Source of the DNA: Planctomycetaceae bacterium
Lineage (GTDB): Bacteria; Planctomycetota; Planctomycetia; Pirellulales; Pirellulaceae
NCBI GenBank assembly: GCA_002709045.1
Contig: PAPJ01000016.1
Location: forward strand, 41,948-105,947
Direction: 5' to 3'
DNA length: 64,000 bases
How positions within the stretch are numbered: position 1 is the stretch's first letter; the number at the start of each line of letters is the position of its first letter. Shown here one piece after another: positions 43,919 to 52,391 of the stretch. The position numbers were made by a program, and so were the translations under genes. The notes below the pieces were generated by a model. The model worked only from the letters and a program-made list of their open reading frames with translations, made no database searches and was not told the DNA's origin.

Positions 43919-45187
43919 TTAGCTGAACAATTCCTTAATCACTTTACCACTGTTAGCGATCTTCATAGGACGACCGTTTTGGCTGGTAAATGTGGTTTGT
44001 AGTGAAATACCAAGTGCTTTACAAACCGAAGCCATTACATCTTGAGATGTGTAGGGTTCGGTTTCGACACGAGTACCATCTGAGTTGGTTTCGCCAACGG
44101 CGATACCACCATTGATTCCACCACCACCGACAACAACACTCCAGCTTCGTGCCCAGTGGTCACGACCGGCATTACCATTGATACGGGGAGTTCGGCTAAA
44201 CTCGCCCATCCAGACGATTGCCGTATCTTCCAGCAATCCACGTTGTTCCAGGTCTTCAACCAGAGCACTCATGGCCTGATCAAGTTCCGGCAGTTTAGTA
44301 TCACGCAGTGTGGCATGGATATTCTGATGATTATCCCATCCGCCCAGGCCAACTTCGATAAAAGGTACACCCTGTTCAACAAGGCGGCGGGCCATCAGGC
44401 ATCCACGTCCGAAGTTTGTGTTACCGTAGCGTTCTTTAACGTCTTCGGGTTCACTGGCCACCTTGAAGGCATCCATTTGTGAACTGGTCATCAGATTCAA
44501 AGTCTTCTTTAGAATCTTCTGGTGATCCGACGCTGCAGACCCACGACGTTGGTTAATGAATCCCGACTCAATCAGATCCAAAGCATACATGCGCTGGTAT
44601 AAACGCTGATCTTCAAGACCCATCTGCAGGTTTCGTACCTGACCATTTGAGTTGACTGAGAACGGAGCCCATGCCATGCCCAGAAATCCGGGACCAACAC
44701 TTCCGCCACCCACGGTAACGAATGGAGGAATTTCCAATTCAGGTCGCTGGTGATTTAATTGGTGACTTAAGACAGCACCATAGCTTGGGTGTTCGATATT
44801 AGGATTAGGAACATATCCGGTGTGCATATAGTAACGTCCGCGACCGTGGTCAGCTTCACGAGTACTCATACTGCGAACAATCGCCATATTATGCATCTGT
44901 TTTGCCATTAGGGGCATGTGCTCACTAATCTGCACATCGCCACTGGTCGCGATTGGACGGAAAGGCCCGCCGGTTGGAGCTCCGGGCTTAAGATCCCAGA
45001 TGTCCATGGTTGAAGGTCCGCCCCCCATCCATAAAAGAATAGCTGACTTACGCCGACGCTTAAGATCGTCTGCGTTGGCCAAGAGAGTATTCCCCATTGC
45101 CAAAGCCGGCATTGTCATTGCCGAAGCGCCCGTTAGGTGCGACATGAAGTGTCGCCGGGACATTCCTTTTGGTGTTGATCCGCTCAT
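43919..45187 (-). CDS. DUF1501 protein with Tat signal
   Basis: A 422-residue sulfatase-fold-like protein (DUF1501, alkaline-phosphatase superfamily). A twin-arginine-type leader (MSRRHFMSHLTGASAMTMPALAMG) suggests folded export. The body has LLWMGGGPSTMDIWDLKPGAPTGGPFRPIAT, MPLMAKQMHNMAIVRSMSTREADHGRGRYYMHTGYVPNP and GEFSRTPRINGNAGRDHWARSWSVVVGGGGINGG, which I recognise as the DUF1501 consensus in planctomycetes. The ATG at 45187 is preceded by GGAG six to nine bases away. It is the second gene after the DUF1549/DUF1553 gene (57-base gap), the well-known PSCyt2/PSD1-DUF1501 pairing of planctomycetes, whose role remains unknown; proposals include cell-surface hydrolysis or transport of polysaccharide. 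Confidence 0.93.
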   Translation of the reverse strand: MSGSTPKGMSRRHFMSHLTGASAMTMPALAMGNTLLANADDLKRRRKSAILLWMGGGPSTMDIWDLKPGAPTGGPFRPIATSGDVQISEHMPLMAKQMHNMAIVRSMSTREADHGRGRYYMHTGYVPNPNIEHPSYGAVLSHQLNHQRPELEIPPFVTVGGGSVGPGFLGMAWAPFSVNSNGQVRNLQMGLEDQRLYQRMYALDLIESGFINQRRGSAASDHQKILKKTLNLMTSSQMDAFKVASEPEDVKERYGNTNFGRGCLMARRLVEQGVPFIEVGLGGWDNHQNIHATLRDTKLPELDQAMSALVEDLEQRGLLEDTAIVWMGEFSRTPRINGNAGRDHWARSWSVVVGGGGINGGIAVGETNSDGTRVETEPYTSQDVMASVCKALGISLQTTFTSQNGRPMKIANSGKVIKELFS

Positions 45188-45244
45188 GTTAAATCTCCGC
45201 TATGTTAATTGGCTAGGTTCCTCCCATAAGAACCTTTTTAGCCC

Positions 45245-46927
45245 TTAGTGGTTCAAGATAAATTCGTTACTGTTAAGTACGGCCCACCAGATATCCTGAA
45301 GAGCCGCTGTTAAGTCACCCTTGCGGGCGGCGAGTAATTGGTTTGCTACTCTTACCTCGTTCATGTTTGGTTTGCGAGCAAAGGCTGCTTCGAAGAGGTA
45401 ATTGATTTTCTGAGTATTATTTAATTGGCTATCTGCCAGATCACTGAGAAAGCTTCCCTTTTCACTGGAGGTGGCTTTTTTTACCAGATCGCCATTGAAC
45501 AGCATTAGTGCCTGAGGAATGGTACCGTTGAAGCTGGTGGTTTCTTCACCTTCGTCATTTCCAAAGGCAACAACAAACTGCCCTAACCAGCGTGACTTCA
45601 ACTCTTCCTGCTCTTCATAGCTTCCTCGACCTTCATGAGCTCTGGTAGCTGTTACAAGTGATTCATACAACTCTTCAGCCCGCATCTGTCGCATGTAAAA
45701 ACGACTGAACTTAGGAATTTCGCCCAGTAGTGGGTCATCGAGCGACTCATTCGACGAATTACTGATACTTGAGAGAGCATAAGGTTCGCTCAGAGCAATC
45801 CAGGATATAAGTTGTTTAAGATCGAAGTTCCTTCTACGAATCTGTTGTCCCAGATAATCCAGTAATTCAGGGTTGGTGGCTGGATTATGCGGCCCCATAT
45901 CGTCAATGGGCTTGGTAAATCCATAACCCATGAAATGTGCCCACATGCGATTTACCAGCATCTTATCCAGATAACGAGAATCCATCATCAACTTGCCTAA
46001 CTCGTCGCGTCGGATTACATCCTCAATATAGCCACTTGGATTGATGGTTTGCCCGTCTACGAAAACCGGATAGGCAACTTTAGTTATTCCATTTCGCAGT
46101 TCGTAGTAGATGTCTGCTTTATCAGCATTTTTTGTAAGTCCTTCACCCTGGAATGACTCATTAACCAGTTCCACATGTGTAACATTTCGTGTACCAGGTT
46201 CGAATCGACGAAGTGCCCTTGTTTGACGGAAGAAAGCATTCATTTCCCAGAACTTCTGTTGCTTCCATTCATTGAACGGGTGATTGTGACACTGAGTACA
46301 CTGGACTTGAAGTCCTAGAAAGATTCGGGAAGTTTTGGCGGTCGCCTGTGCGGCCTTTTCCTCGAGCTTCATCGTCATGAAGTTCACGGCACCATTAAAG
46401 TCACTGGTACCAGGAGTGTTCGAGCCTGTCGCTGTGACCAACTCATAAACCATTTCGTTGTAATATTTATTGCGGGCCAGTGAATCACGGAGATATTTCT
46501 GCATGCCAGGACGGTTGATCAGGCTGTTCTGCTCGGTTCCACCACTGCGACCGATCAGTACATTCGTCCAAATCGTTGTCCAGTTGTTAGCATACTGCTC
46601 AGTGTACTCTTCGTCATAAAGTAGCTTGGTGACTAAGGCTTTGCGTTTTTCTGCCGATCGGTCTTTTGTAAATTCATGAAGCTCATTAACACTCGGCACA
46701 CGACCTAAAATGTCGAGGTATACCCGCCGAACCCACTCACCCTCGGTGGCCGCGACAGATGGTCTAATTTCATAATCAGCCCAACCCTGACGAATCAGAC
46801 GGTTGATCTCACCAACTTCCTGAATTCCATAGTCTAAAACTTCTGTTTGAGCTTTAATGCTACCGGGAACCGATAGCATCTGAGCAAATACACCCAGAAC
46901 AGTAATTGCCCAAATTTGACGATTCAT
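45245..46927 (-). CDS. DUF1549/DUF1553 protein (PSCyt2/PSD1) with CxxCH motif
   Basis: From the ATG at 46927 (AGGA upstream) the protein has about 560 residues: a signal peptide (MNRQIWAITVLGVFAQMLS, ending IKAQ), then DUF1549 with EWVRRVYLDILGRVPSVNELHEF, WVNTLIGR-like TNVLIGRSGG and QCTQCHNHPFNEWKQQKFWEMNAFF around residue 210, then DUF1553 with NRMWAHFMGYGFTKPIDDMGPHNPATNPELLDYL, MRAEELYESLVTATRA and LNSNEFILNH at the end. CTQCH is a cytochrome-c-like heme-binding pattern, the origin of the PSCyt2 name; whether heme is bound is unproven. It is the first gene of the pair with DUF1501. A 33-codon longer frame to 46960 is less likely. Confidence 0.93.
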   Translation of the reverse strand: MNRQIWAITVLGVFAQMLSVPGSIKAQTEVLDYGIQEVGEINRLIRQGWADYEIRPSVAATEGEWVRRVYLDILGRVPSVNELHEFTKDRSAEKRKALVTKLLYDEEYTEQYANNWTTIWTNVLIGRSGGTEQNSLINRPGMQKYLRDSLARNKYYNEMVYELVTATGSNTPGTSDFNGAVNFMTMKLEEKAAQATAKTSRIFLGLQVQCTQCHNHPFNEWKQQKFWEMNAFFRQTRALRRFEPGTRNVTHVELVNESFQGEGLTKNADKADIYYELRNGITKVAYPVFVDGQTINPSGYIEDVIRRDELGKLMMDSRYLDKMLVNRMWAHFMGYGFTKPIDDMGPHNPATNPELLDYLGQQIRRRNFDLKQLISWIALSEPYALSSISNSSNESLDDPLLGEIPKFSRFYMRQMRAEELYESLVTATRAHEGRGSYEEQEELKSRWLGQFVVAFGNDEGEETTSFNGTIPQALMLFNGDLVKKATSSEKGSFLSDLADSQLNNTQKINYLFEAAFARKPNMNEVRVANQLLAARKGDLTAALQDIWWAVLNSNEFILNH

Positions 46928-47040
46928 TACTACAAATCCTATTTGCTTCGATATAGTCATTGTTCTACACCCTAGTAACGCTTAATGACTTAGTCAGGTA
47001 CTCAGTTAATTCCTAAAAAACTATCAAAACACCTGAAAAA

Positions 47041-47063
47041 AAGGGTTAGAGAATTATACCCTT
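47041..47063 (-). promoter_or_regulatory. Inverted repeat overlapping TATAAT upstream of the DUF1549 gene
   Basis: On the minus strand TATAAT occurs at 47053-47058 about 115 bases upstream of the DUF1549 start, inside the 23-base inverted repeat AAGGGT...ACCCTT, which is followed by a T-run. It may be a -10 element with an overlapping operator, or a weak terminator. The -35 region is poor (no TTGACA at 16-18 bases). Confidence 0.25.
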
Positions 47064-47310
47064 CTTATTAATCGCTGCTTGTCTACTAATTCTAAAACAA
47101 ATTAATTCAACCGTCTTGCTCTAAAACAGATTTAAATTCTGATACTTAGGTAAACAATACAGCCTAGCAACGAAGGTCAAACACCTCATTTTTATCGACT
47201 TGCCACATTTGTAGAGCAAATGTACTCAACTGTATTGATTGACTAGAACGAAAAAAGTGTTTTAATATGATACATATGCATCAAAAAAGTACAGTCAAGG
47301 TGCTACAGGT

Positions 47311-47347
47311 ACTTGATTGAGGTGATCCCCATCACCCACAATCAAGT
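47311..47347. other. Near-perfect 37-base hairpin in intergenic DNA
   Basis: ACTTGATTG (47311-47319) pairs with CAATCAAGT (47339-47347), and inside it GGTGAT (47321-47326) pairs with ATCACC (47331-47336), leaving a 4-base CCCC loop and a 1-by-2 internal loop. There is no immediate T-tract on the plus strand; on the minus strand a T6 occurs about 20 bases past the stem. It could be a structured RNA element, a protein-binding palindrome or the tip of a mobile repeat. Confidence 0.6.
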
Positions 47348-47650
47348 TGATTCCCGTAACATCAAAAACGCCTGTAATTGAAGGGTTTTCAGTTTATCTC
47401 GCCAAACAGTTCCGCGTTGGCTGATAGGCGACTGACATCCGAATAACATTAATTTTATAGTGTTTTTCGCTTCAGTCTTTCCTGAAAACAAAACATCGAT
47501 TTCCAACTTGTTTCCGGCCCCAATCATTTGCCTCTTCTTAAGTCCGGCCCTTTTTTCCGCTTGCGATAAAAGTCTTCTCTGATCAAGCAAGAAATCGTTG
47601 TTGTTATAAAAAGCAACTGGTGTGCCAAAATTCAGAAATTCACGATTAAC

Positions 47651-49609
47651 TCAGGCAATATCCTTTAATTCCGTAGCAGCCATACGTTGATAGATTAAGT
47701 TGCGTTGGATTAGTTCTTCATGCGTTCCTTGATCTACAATTTGTCCCTGGTCCATTACAACGATTCGGTCTGCTAGTTGCAGGCTCGCCATCCGATGCGT
47801 AATCATGATTGCTGTCCGGTCGGCCAGAAACTCAGCAAGCACCTGATGGATGATTTGTTCACTTTCCAGATCAATCTGGCTGGTGACTTCGTCAAGAATG
47901 ATGATTTCAGGATCAGTAAGAATAGCCCGAGCCAGTGCCAGTCTTTGTCGTTGCCCACCTGAAAGTTTGCTTCCGCCTTCACCAATAATCGTATCGTATC
48001 CCTCTTCCAACTTCGATTCGATAAATTGATGAGCTTTAGCTTTCCTGGCAGCATCCTGAATTTGCGCAAGTGTTGCATCCCGTTTTCCGTATCTGAGATT
48101 ATTCAGGATACTGTCGTCGAACATGATTGCGTTCTGGGTAACCATTGCAATTCGAGCACGGAGGTCGCGCTTACGTACCTGAGTAATCTTGGTATCGTTG
48201 ACCGATACAGACCCACTTGTGGGGTCAAAGAATCTGGGGATCATACGAGCTAACGTACTTTTACCGCATCCATTAGGCCCAACTAATGCAACAGTCTGCC
48301 CCTTGGCTATGGTCAGCGAAAGGTTATTAATGACATTACAATCCGCTGCATACCCAAAATCGACATTAGCGAATTCGATTGTTTGAATACTTTTGGGCAG
48401 TGGGCTTGGATTACTGACTTCCGGAAGATCCGGTTGGCGATCCAACATTTCATAAATCCGGTCCGCGGCGGCTGCTCCGCGTTGAACCACATTGAAGACA
48501 TCGGCAATTTTTCGAAGGGGATCACTCGCCCCGATTAGAAAGGCGAAAAACGTCATCATGTCGCCAAAACTCATGGGATTAACACAGATCTGGATTCCAA
48601 GCAGGTGTGTTTCCTGATTGAGAACTAGGTAGCCGCCGGCAAGTATTGCTAGCCCCACAATGGTCATTCCCATGATTTCAGTTGTGGGACGAGTCATTGA
48701 ATTGTATTTCGCAATATTCATCGCCTTGAGATAGTAACGTTTCGCCGAATGATGAAAGCGTTTACGCTCATACGATTCCATGTTAAATGCTTTGACTGCC
48801 ACGATACCTTTGAAAGTTTCGCCAATCAGACCATACATCGAAGCCATCTCTTGCATTGCTTTTCGATTCGATCGCCGAAGTGCTTTGGATAAGTAACTGA
48901 TCAGGATAGCGGCGAATGGAGTAACGATCATACAAAGCAACAGGAGTCGCCAGGAAATGAAAGCTGCTGCGATCAGACAACTCGTCATTTTAAGAGGTTC
49001 GCGAACGGCTTTTCCAAGTAGTTGAAAGATACCCAGCGTGACAACTTCCGTATCGTTAGTAAAGCGACTCATCAATTCGGTCGATCGGTCTGCATTGAAC
49101 GAACTGACGGACATTTTCAGTGTGCGGCGATAGAATTCTTTACGCAGATTAAACACCGACAGTTGTGTGAAGCGTTGCGTAAGCATGATGTTACTCATGA
49201 GGATCAGATCTTTGAATACTGTTGCTCCGATCATCAGGCAGACGACAAGTACCAGAGTCTGAAAAGCTGTTTCAGGCAGGTACTGCCGTGCATAGGGCAA
49301 TAAATTTTGCTTGAAATTCAGTTCACCTTCAAGGCTACTGAGTTGGGTAGTTAAAAACGACGTATTGTCATTTGCGCTTGTCGTTTTGATCAGGTCTTGC
49401 TTTTCCGCGATTTCAATCTGCAGTTCGTCAATCGAGTCAGTTAGATACTGAGTCACTGATTTACCCTGAAAAACGACTTCGACTAAAGGATAAACCGTTC
49501 CTATATTGGCACTCCAGAAGACTGCGATCAACAGGCTGCAGATGACGATTCCGATGCAAGTTAAGCGGTATTGCAGCCCAATCTTCACTGCTCTAAAGAA
49601 ATTCCGCAT
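47651..49609 (-). CDS. ABC exporter, MsbA-like transmembrane/ATPase fusion
   Basis: From the ATG at 49609 (652 residues) it is a half-size exporter: six transmembrane helices, then the ATPase with Walker A LVGPNGCGKST (about residue 440), signature LSGGQRQRLALARAI, Walker B IIILDEVTSQ and the switch His in ITHRMAS. The family moves lipid A precursors, lipids or drugs across the inner membrane. An odd feature is a ~90-residue stretch after the first helix (residues about 40-140) that is helical and hydrophilic (LTDSIDELQIEIAEKQDLI, LTTQLSSLEGELNFKQNLL) and may form a periplasmic coiled coil. An upstream TTG at 49687 gives a 26-residue longer form without a clear ribosome-binding site; the ATG is favoured. 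Confidence 0.88.
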   Translation of the reverse strand: MRNFFRAVKIGLQYRLTCIGIVICSLLIAVFWSANIGTVYPLVEVVFQGKSVTQYLTDSIDELQIEIAEKQDLIKTTSANDNTSFLTTQLSSLEGELNFKQNLLPYARQYLPETAFQTLVLVVCLMIGATVFKDLILMSNIMLTQRFTQLSVFNLRKEFYRRTLKMSVSSFNADRSTELMSRFTNDTEVVTLGIFQLLGKAVREPLKMTSCLIAAAFISWRLLLLCMIVTPFAAILISYLSKALRRSNRKAMQEMASMYGLIGETFKGIVAVKAFNMESYERKRFHHSAKRYYLKAMNIAKYNSMTRPTTEIMGMTIVGLAILAGGYLVLNQETHLLGIQICVNPMSFGDMMTFFAFLIGASDPLRKIADVFNVVQRGAAAADRIYEMLDRQPDLPEVSNPSPLPKSIQTIEFANVDFGYAADCNVINNLSLTIAKGQTVALVGPNGCGKSTLARMIPRFFDPTSGSVSVNDTKITQVRKRDLRARIAMVTQNAIMFDDSILNNLRYGKRDATLAQIQDAARKAKAHQFIESKLEEGYDTIIGEGGSKLSGGQRQRLALARAILTDPEIIILDEVTSQIDLESEQIIHQVLAEFLADRTAIMITHRMASLQLADRIVVMDQGQIVDQGTHEELIQRNLIYQRMAATELKDIA

Positions 49610-49868
49610 AAATGTACCTGTAGAGGTAAACGTGTCAAAAAATGCCTGAAACCGCTGCTTTTTAGCACATTTGAGCAATTCGTCCAAGATCGAAGTATGA
49701 CCCCTGCCGTTCGGATCGTAATAGATTTAACGATTTGCTGAACTTTGACGTTTATAGTGACCGAAGAAAAGACTAGGGATTTGTACGCCCTGAACATTAA
49801 TGCCAGTATTGACCCGGTTTTTAAGTACGGGTTGGGTGCGAGAAGAAGTGATTCTCAGGAGAGTGAAA

Positions 49869-50147
49869 ATGAAGCGGTTTTTAGCCTTAGGTGCCATTTG
49901 TTTGGCACTTTCAACAGTTGGATGTGCTCAAAATCAAATGCGTAGCAGCCAACATCAAATGATGCAGAATCCTATGCAGGCAACTCAAGCCAGTGTACAG
50001 GCCCCGGCTCCGCAGCATGGCTATCCGCATAATCATATGCTGCAAAATGCTCAGCCATCGCAGACTGGAACTTATGCTTATCCATACTATACAACTCGTT
50101 CACCAAGAGACTTCCTGCAAAGCAATCCACCAACGATTGGACGCTAA
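49869..50147 (+). CDS. Small Met/Gln-rich lipoprotein with YYTTRSPRDFL tail
   Basis: From the ATG at 49869, preceded by AGGAGAG, this is a 92-residue lipoprotein. The lipobox STVGC puts the lipidated Cys at residue 19. The mature part is rich in Met, Gln, His and Pro (QMRSSQHQMMQNPMQ), possibly metal-binding, and ends with YPYYTTRSPRDFLQSNPPTIGR, a tail I recall from small planctomycete lipoproteins; its function is unknown. A longer frame to 49800 adds a leader without sense. It is divergent from the ABC exporter and followed by a strong terminator. Confidence 0.75.
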   Translation: MKRFLALGAICLALSTVGCAQNQMRSSQHQMMQNPMQATQASVQAPAPQHGYPHNHMLQNAQPSQTGTYAYPYYTTRSPRDFLQSNPPTIGR

Positions 50148-50176
50148 GCGAGCAACGTCTCAAAATAGAATTCACA

Positions 50177-50205
50177 AAAAAGCGGGGCCGAAAGCCCCGC
50201 TTTTT
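50177..50205. terminator. Bidirectional intrinsic terminator
   Basis: AAAAAGCGGGGC (50177-50188) pairs with GCCCCGCTTTTT (50194-50205) around a CGAAA loop, a 12-bp stem with A-tract before and T-tract after, so it works on both strands. It separates the small lipoprotein from the convergent fabF gene 27 bases away. Confidence 0.9.
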
Positions 50206-50231
50206 CGTGTTGTTGTCAAAAACATTCAGCA

Positions 50232-51509
50232 TTAACCGGTGAAGCGTGATGCAACGATTGATACATTCTGTCCGCCGAATCCAAAGCTGTTATTGAGAAT
50301 AACATCACACTGTTGTGTGCGTGCTTCGTTAGGCACGTAGTCCAGGTCGCAGTTTGGATCAGGGTTTTCATAGTTGATTGTTGGCGGCAGGGTATTGTCC
50401 TTAATAGCCATCAGACAAATGCTAAGTTCGGTAGCACCAGCTGCGGTAATCAGGTGCCCCATCATACTTTTGGTACTGGAGATTGGTGGTACAGTTTCAC
50501 CAAAGACGGTCTTACATGCCAGCGTTTCAACTTTGTCATTTACCTGAGTGCTTGTTCCGTGAGCATTCACATAATTGATTTTGGAAGCATCGATGCCAGA
50601 GTCTTTGATTGCTAGCGACATACATCCGATCGCTCCGCGACCGTCCGGGTGTTGATCCGTTACACGGTAAGCATCGGCCGTACTACCGTAACCATTAATT
50701 TCACCATAGATTTTGGCACCACGGGCTTTAGCGTGTTCCAGTTCTTCAAGGATCATCATCGAGGAACCTTCACCAAGTACAAATCCGTCACGCAATCGGT
50801 CAAATGGTCGTGATGCTCCGGTCGGGTCATCATTATTCTTCGAGAGTGCACCCAGCAGATTAAATCCAGTGACACCGGATGGGTGAATCATGCTGTGAGT
50901 ACCACCGGCAAGCATTACTTCGGTGTCTCCGCGGCGGATCTGCGCGGTCGCTTCGCCAACTGCCTGATTACTGGCGGCACAGGCGGTGAGTGTATTAGTT
51001 GAGGGTCCCTGGATATTGAACATCGCACAGATATGAGCGATTGGCATATTTGGCTCATTTTCTAACTCACGTTCGAAATTGAAAGCCTCGTAAGCCGTGG
51101 TTGTATAGTCATTGAAGTTGATATCGTCTTCGGTTAGACCACCGGCGATACTGCTCATAAAGGAATTAAAATGCTGGAAGCCTTCCCCGGCTCCGAGATA
51201 AATTCCAAATCGTTTAGGATCCACGTTGGAATCAAGAATTCCGGAATCCATGACGGCCTGGTGAGCAGCTCCCGCCCCAAACTTTGTGTGCCGTCCACGA
51301 TTTACCCAGTTAGCCGGATCGTCCCCAAATGCATCGGCGCTGAAATCTTTAACTTCTGCGCAAAACTTCGTCGGAAATTTACTTGCGTCAAAGATGGTGG
51401 TATGAGCAACACCTGAGTTACCTTCTTTGATATTATTCCAGGTTGCATTCAGATCGTTACCCAGTGGGGTAACCATTCCTATTCCAGTTACGACTACGCG
51501 ACGTTTCAT
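50232..51509 (-). CDS. fabF: Beta-ketoacyl-ACP synthase II (FabF type)
   Basis: A 425-residue condensing enzyme of type II fatty-acid synthesis. The catalytic triad is in place: Cys in TLTACAASNQAVG, His in VNAHGTSTQVND and His in STKSMMGHLITAAGATE; it starts VVVTGIGMVTPLGNDL and ends FGFGGQNVSIVASRF. It elongates acyl chains by decarboxylative condensation with malonyl-ACP. It is the last of four genes on this strand (dehydratase-like, carrier protein, second dehydratase-like, FabF), though a 306-base gap separates it from the second dehydratase, so it may have its own promoter. The ATG has AAGGG upstream. Whether this is the main FabF or an accessory one cannot be told here. Confidence 0.93.
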   Translation of the reverse strand: MKRRVVVTGIGMVTPLGNDLNATWNNIKEGNSGVAHTTIFDASKFPTKFCAEVKDFSADAFGDDPANWVNRGRHTKFGAGAAHQAVMDSGILDSNVDPKRFGIYLGAGEGFQHFNSFMSSIAGGLTEDDINFNDYTTTAYEAFNFERELENEPNMPIAHICAMFNIQGPSTNTLTACAASNQAVGEATAQIRRGDTEVMLAGGTHSMIHPSGVTGFNLLGALSKNNDDPTGASRPFDRLRDGFVLGEGSSMMILEELEHAKARGAKIYGEINGYGSTADAYRVTDQHPDGRGAIGCMSLAIKDSGIDASKINYVNAHGTSTQVNDKVETLACKTVFGETVPPISSTKSMMGHLITAAGATELSICLMAIKDNTLPPTINYENPDPNCDLDYVPNEARTQQCDVILNNSFGFGGQNVSIVASRFTG

Positions 51510-51815
51510 GCGCAGTTAATCCCTTCTTGACGTTACCTTGGCGATATTATCTGAAATCGCCGGGCACTAGTTATAGTTTACAAGGCAATACCTCATCGAG
51601 AGTATCCTTGGATTCTAACCGAGCACCTGAAGTGGTGAAAACCACGATTTACGGTTTTTTGGTGCTACTAAGGTGAATATCGCCAGTTCAATTGCATTAG
51701 AGAGAGTTAAGGAAAGCTCATGATTGGAGCCTAAGATGCCCCAACTTTGCGGCCTTTACCGGAATCCGATGCCGTTTTTTAGCGCCAAGAGAATTATGTA
51801 GTGTCGCTAAAATTT
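51510..51815. other. 306-base gap between fabF and the second dehydratase-like gene
   Basis: No gene is visible. A small hairpin GTGGT-GAAA-ACCAC occurs at 51632-51645 without a T-tract, so it is not a standard terminator. A separate promoter for fabF may lie here. Confidence 0.4.
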
Positions 51816-52352
51816 TTAGCAAGTGTGATCCATGGCAGCTTCTGCATCAAGCATAAACTGAGGAGGAACCATCGGTTCTCCATCCGGTGTTACCCCCACG
51901 CTATACATGTCGAGTCCGCGAAGCATACGGATGAACTCTTCAGGGTAGAATTGCTCAACTTTGGAAAGTTCGCCGCGCAGGCAAGCGAAGACAAGATTGA
52001 CCTCAGCGATAAGTCTACCGTTGCGATTTACTTCTCCCAGAATAATCCCGCCATCTTCACGGATATCAGCGACGGTTGCCGTATATCGCAACGAATCACC
52101 CGGAACAACGACATCATGGAAGATAGCCTTACTGACCTTTGCCAGTACGACACTTTCAACAAACTGGTTTTTTTCACCTACAAGCAGTCCGCCGGTCTGA
52201 GCCATTCCCTCAATGATGAGCGAATTCGGCATGACCTGAAATCCAGGCCAGTACTCATGGATATGTTCTTCAGCTAACGAGACATTTTTCACGCTGACGG
52301 CGCGAGTTCCGCTAACAAATTCTTCGAATCTATCGATCCAATACCAGCGCAT
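51816..52352 (-). CDS. FabZ-like hot-dog dehydratase homologue lacking the catalytic His
   Basis: A 178-residue hot-dog-fold protein similar to FabZ (3-hydroxyacyl-ACP dehydratase). The family motif GHFPG.P..PGVL is altered to EYWPGFQVMPNSLIIEGMAQ: the catalytic His is replaced by Tyr, while the second catalytic residue, Glu of IIEGMAQ, is kept. The remaining fold looks complete (KAIFHDVVVPGDSLRYTATV, GEVNRNGRLIAEVNLVFA), with a 25-residue extra C-terminus. It is 39 bases after the carrier-protein gene, the first gene of the cassette encodes a homologue with the His intact. The likely role is a partner subunit in a hetero-oligomeric dehydratase rather than an independent enzyme. Confidence 0.82.
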   Translation of the reverse strand: MRWYWIDRFEEFVSGTRAVSVKNVSLAEEHIHEYWPGFQVMPNSLIIEGMAQTGGLLVGEKNQFVESVVLAKVSKAIFHDVVVPGDSLRYTATVADIREDGGIILGEVNRNGRLIAEVNLVFACLRGELSKVEQFYPEEFIRMLRGLDMYSVGVTPDGEPMVPPQFMLDAEAAMDHTC

Positions 52353-52391
52353 AGCTATCTCAGATGATTAACCACGAACGAAAACCTGCTT

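Larger units (their letters stand above)
46928..47650. other. 723-base gene-poor interval with hairpin structures
   Basis: No convincing gene. An 82-codon open frame (47342-47590, minus strand) has no recognisable content. Two structures stand out: an inverted repeat AAGGGT (47041-47046) / ACCCTT (47058-47063) overlapping a TATAAT-like box on the minus strand, and the 37-base near-perfect hairpin at 47311-47347 (separate entry). The minus-strand promoter of the DUF1549/DUF1501 pair should lie here. Confidence 0.5.

Noticed and set aside
47342..47590. An 82-codon minus-strand frame in the gene-poor interval
   Set aside because: No motif, no ribosome-binding site and one end falls in the hairpin; too weak to call a gene.
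51632..51645. GTGGT-GAAA-ACCAC hairpin as a terminator
   Set aside because: No T-tract follows on either strand and the stem is only five base pairs.
51801..52277. A 158-codon plus-strand frame over the second dehydratase-like gene
   Set aside because: Shadow of the minus-strand hot-dog protein, which has recognisable family motifs; the plus-strand translation has none.
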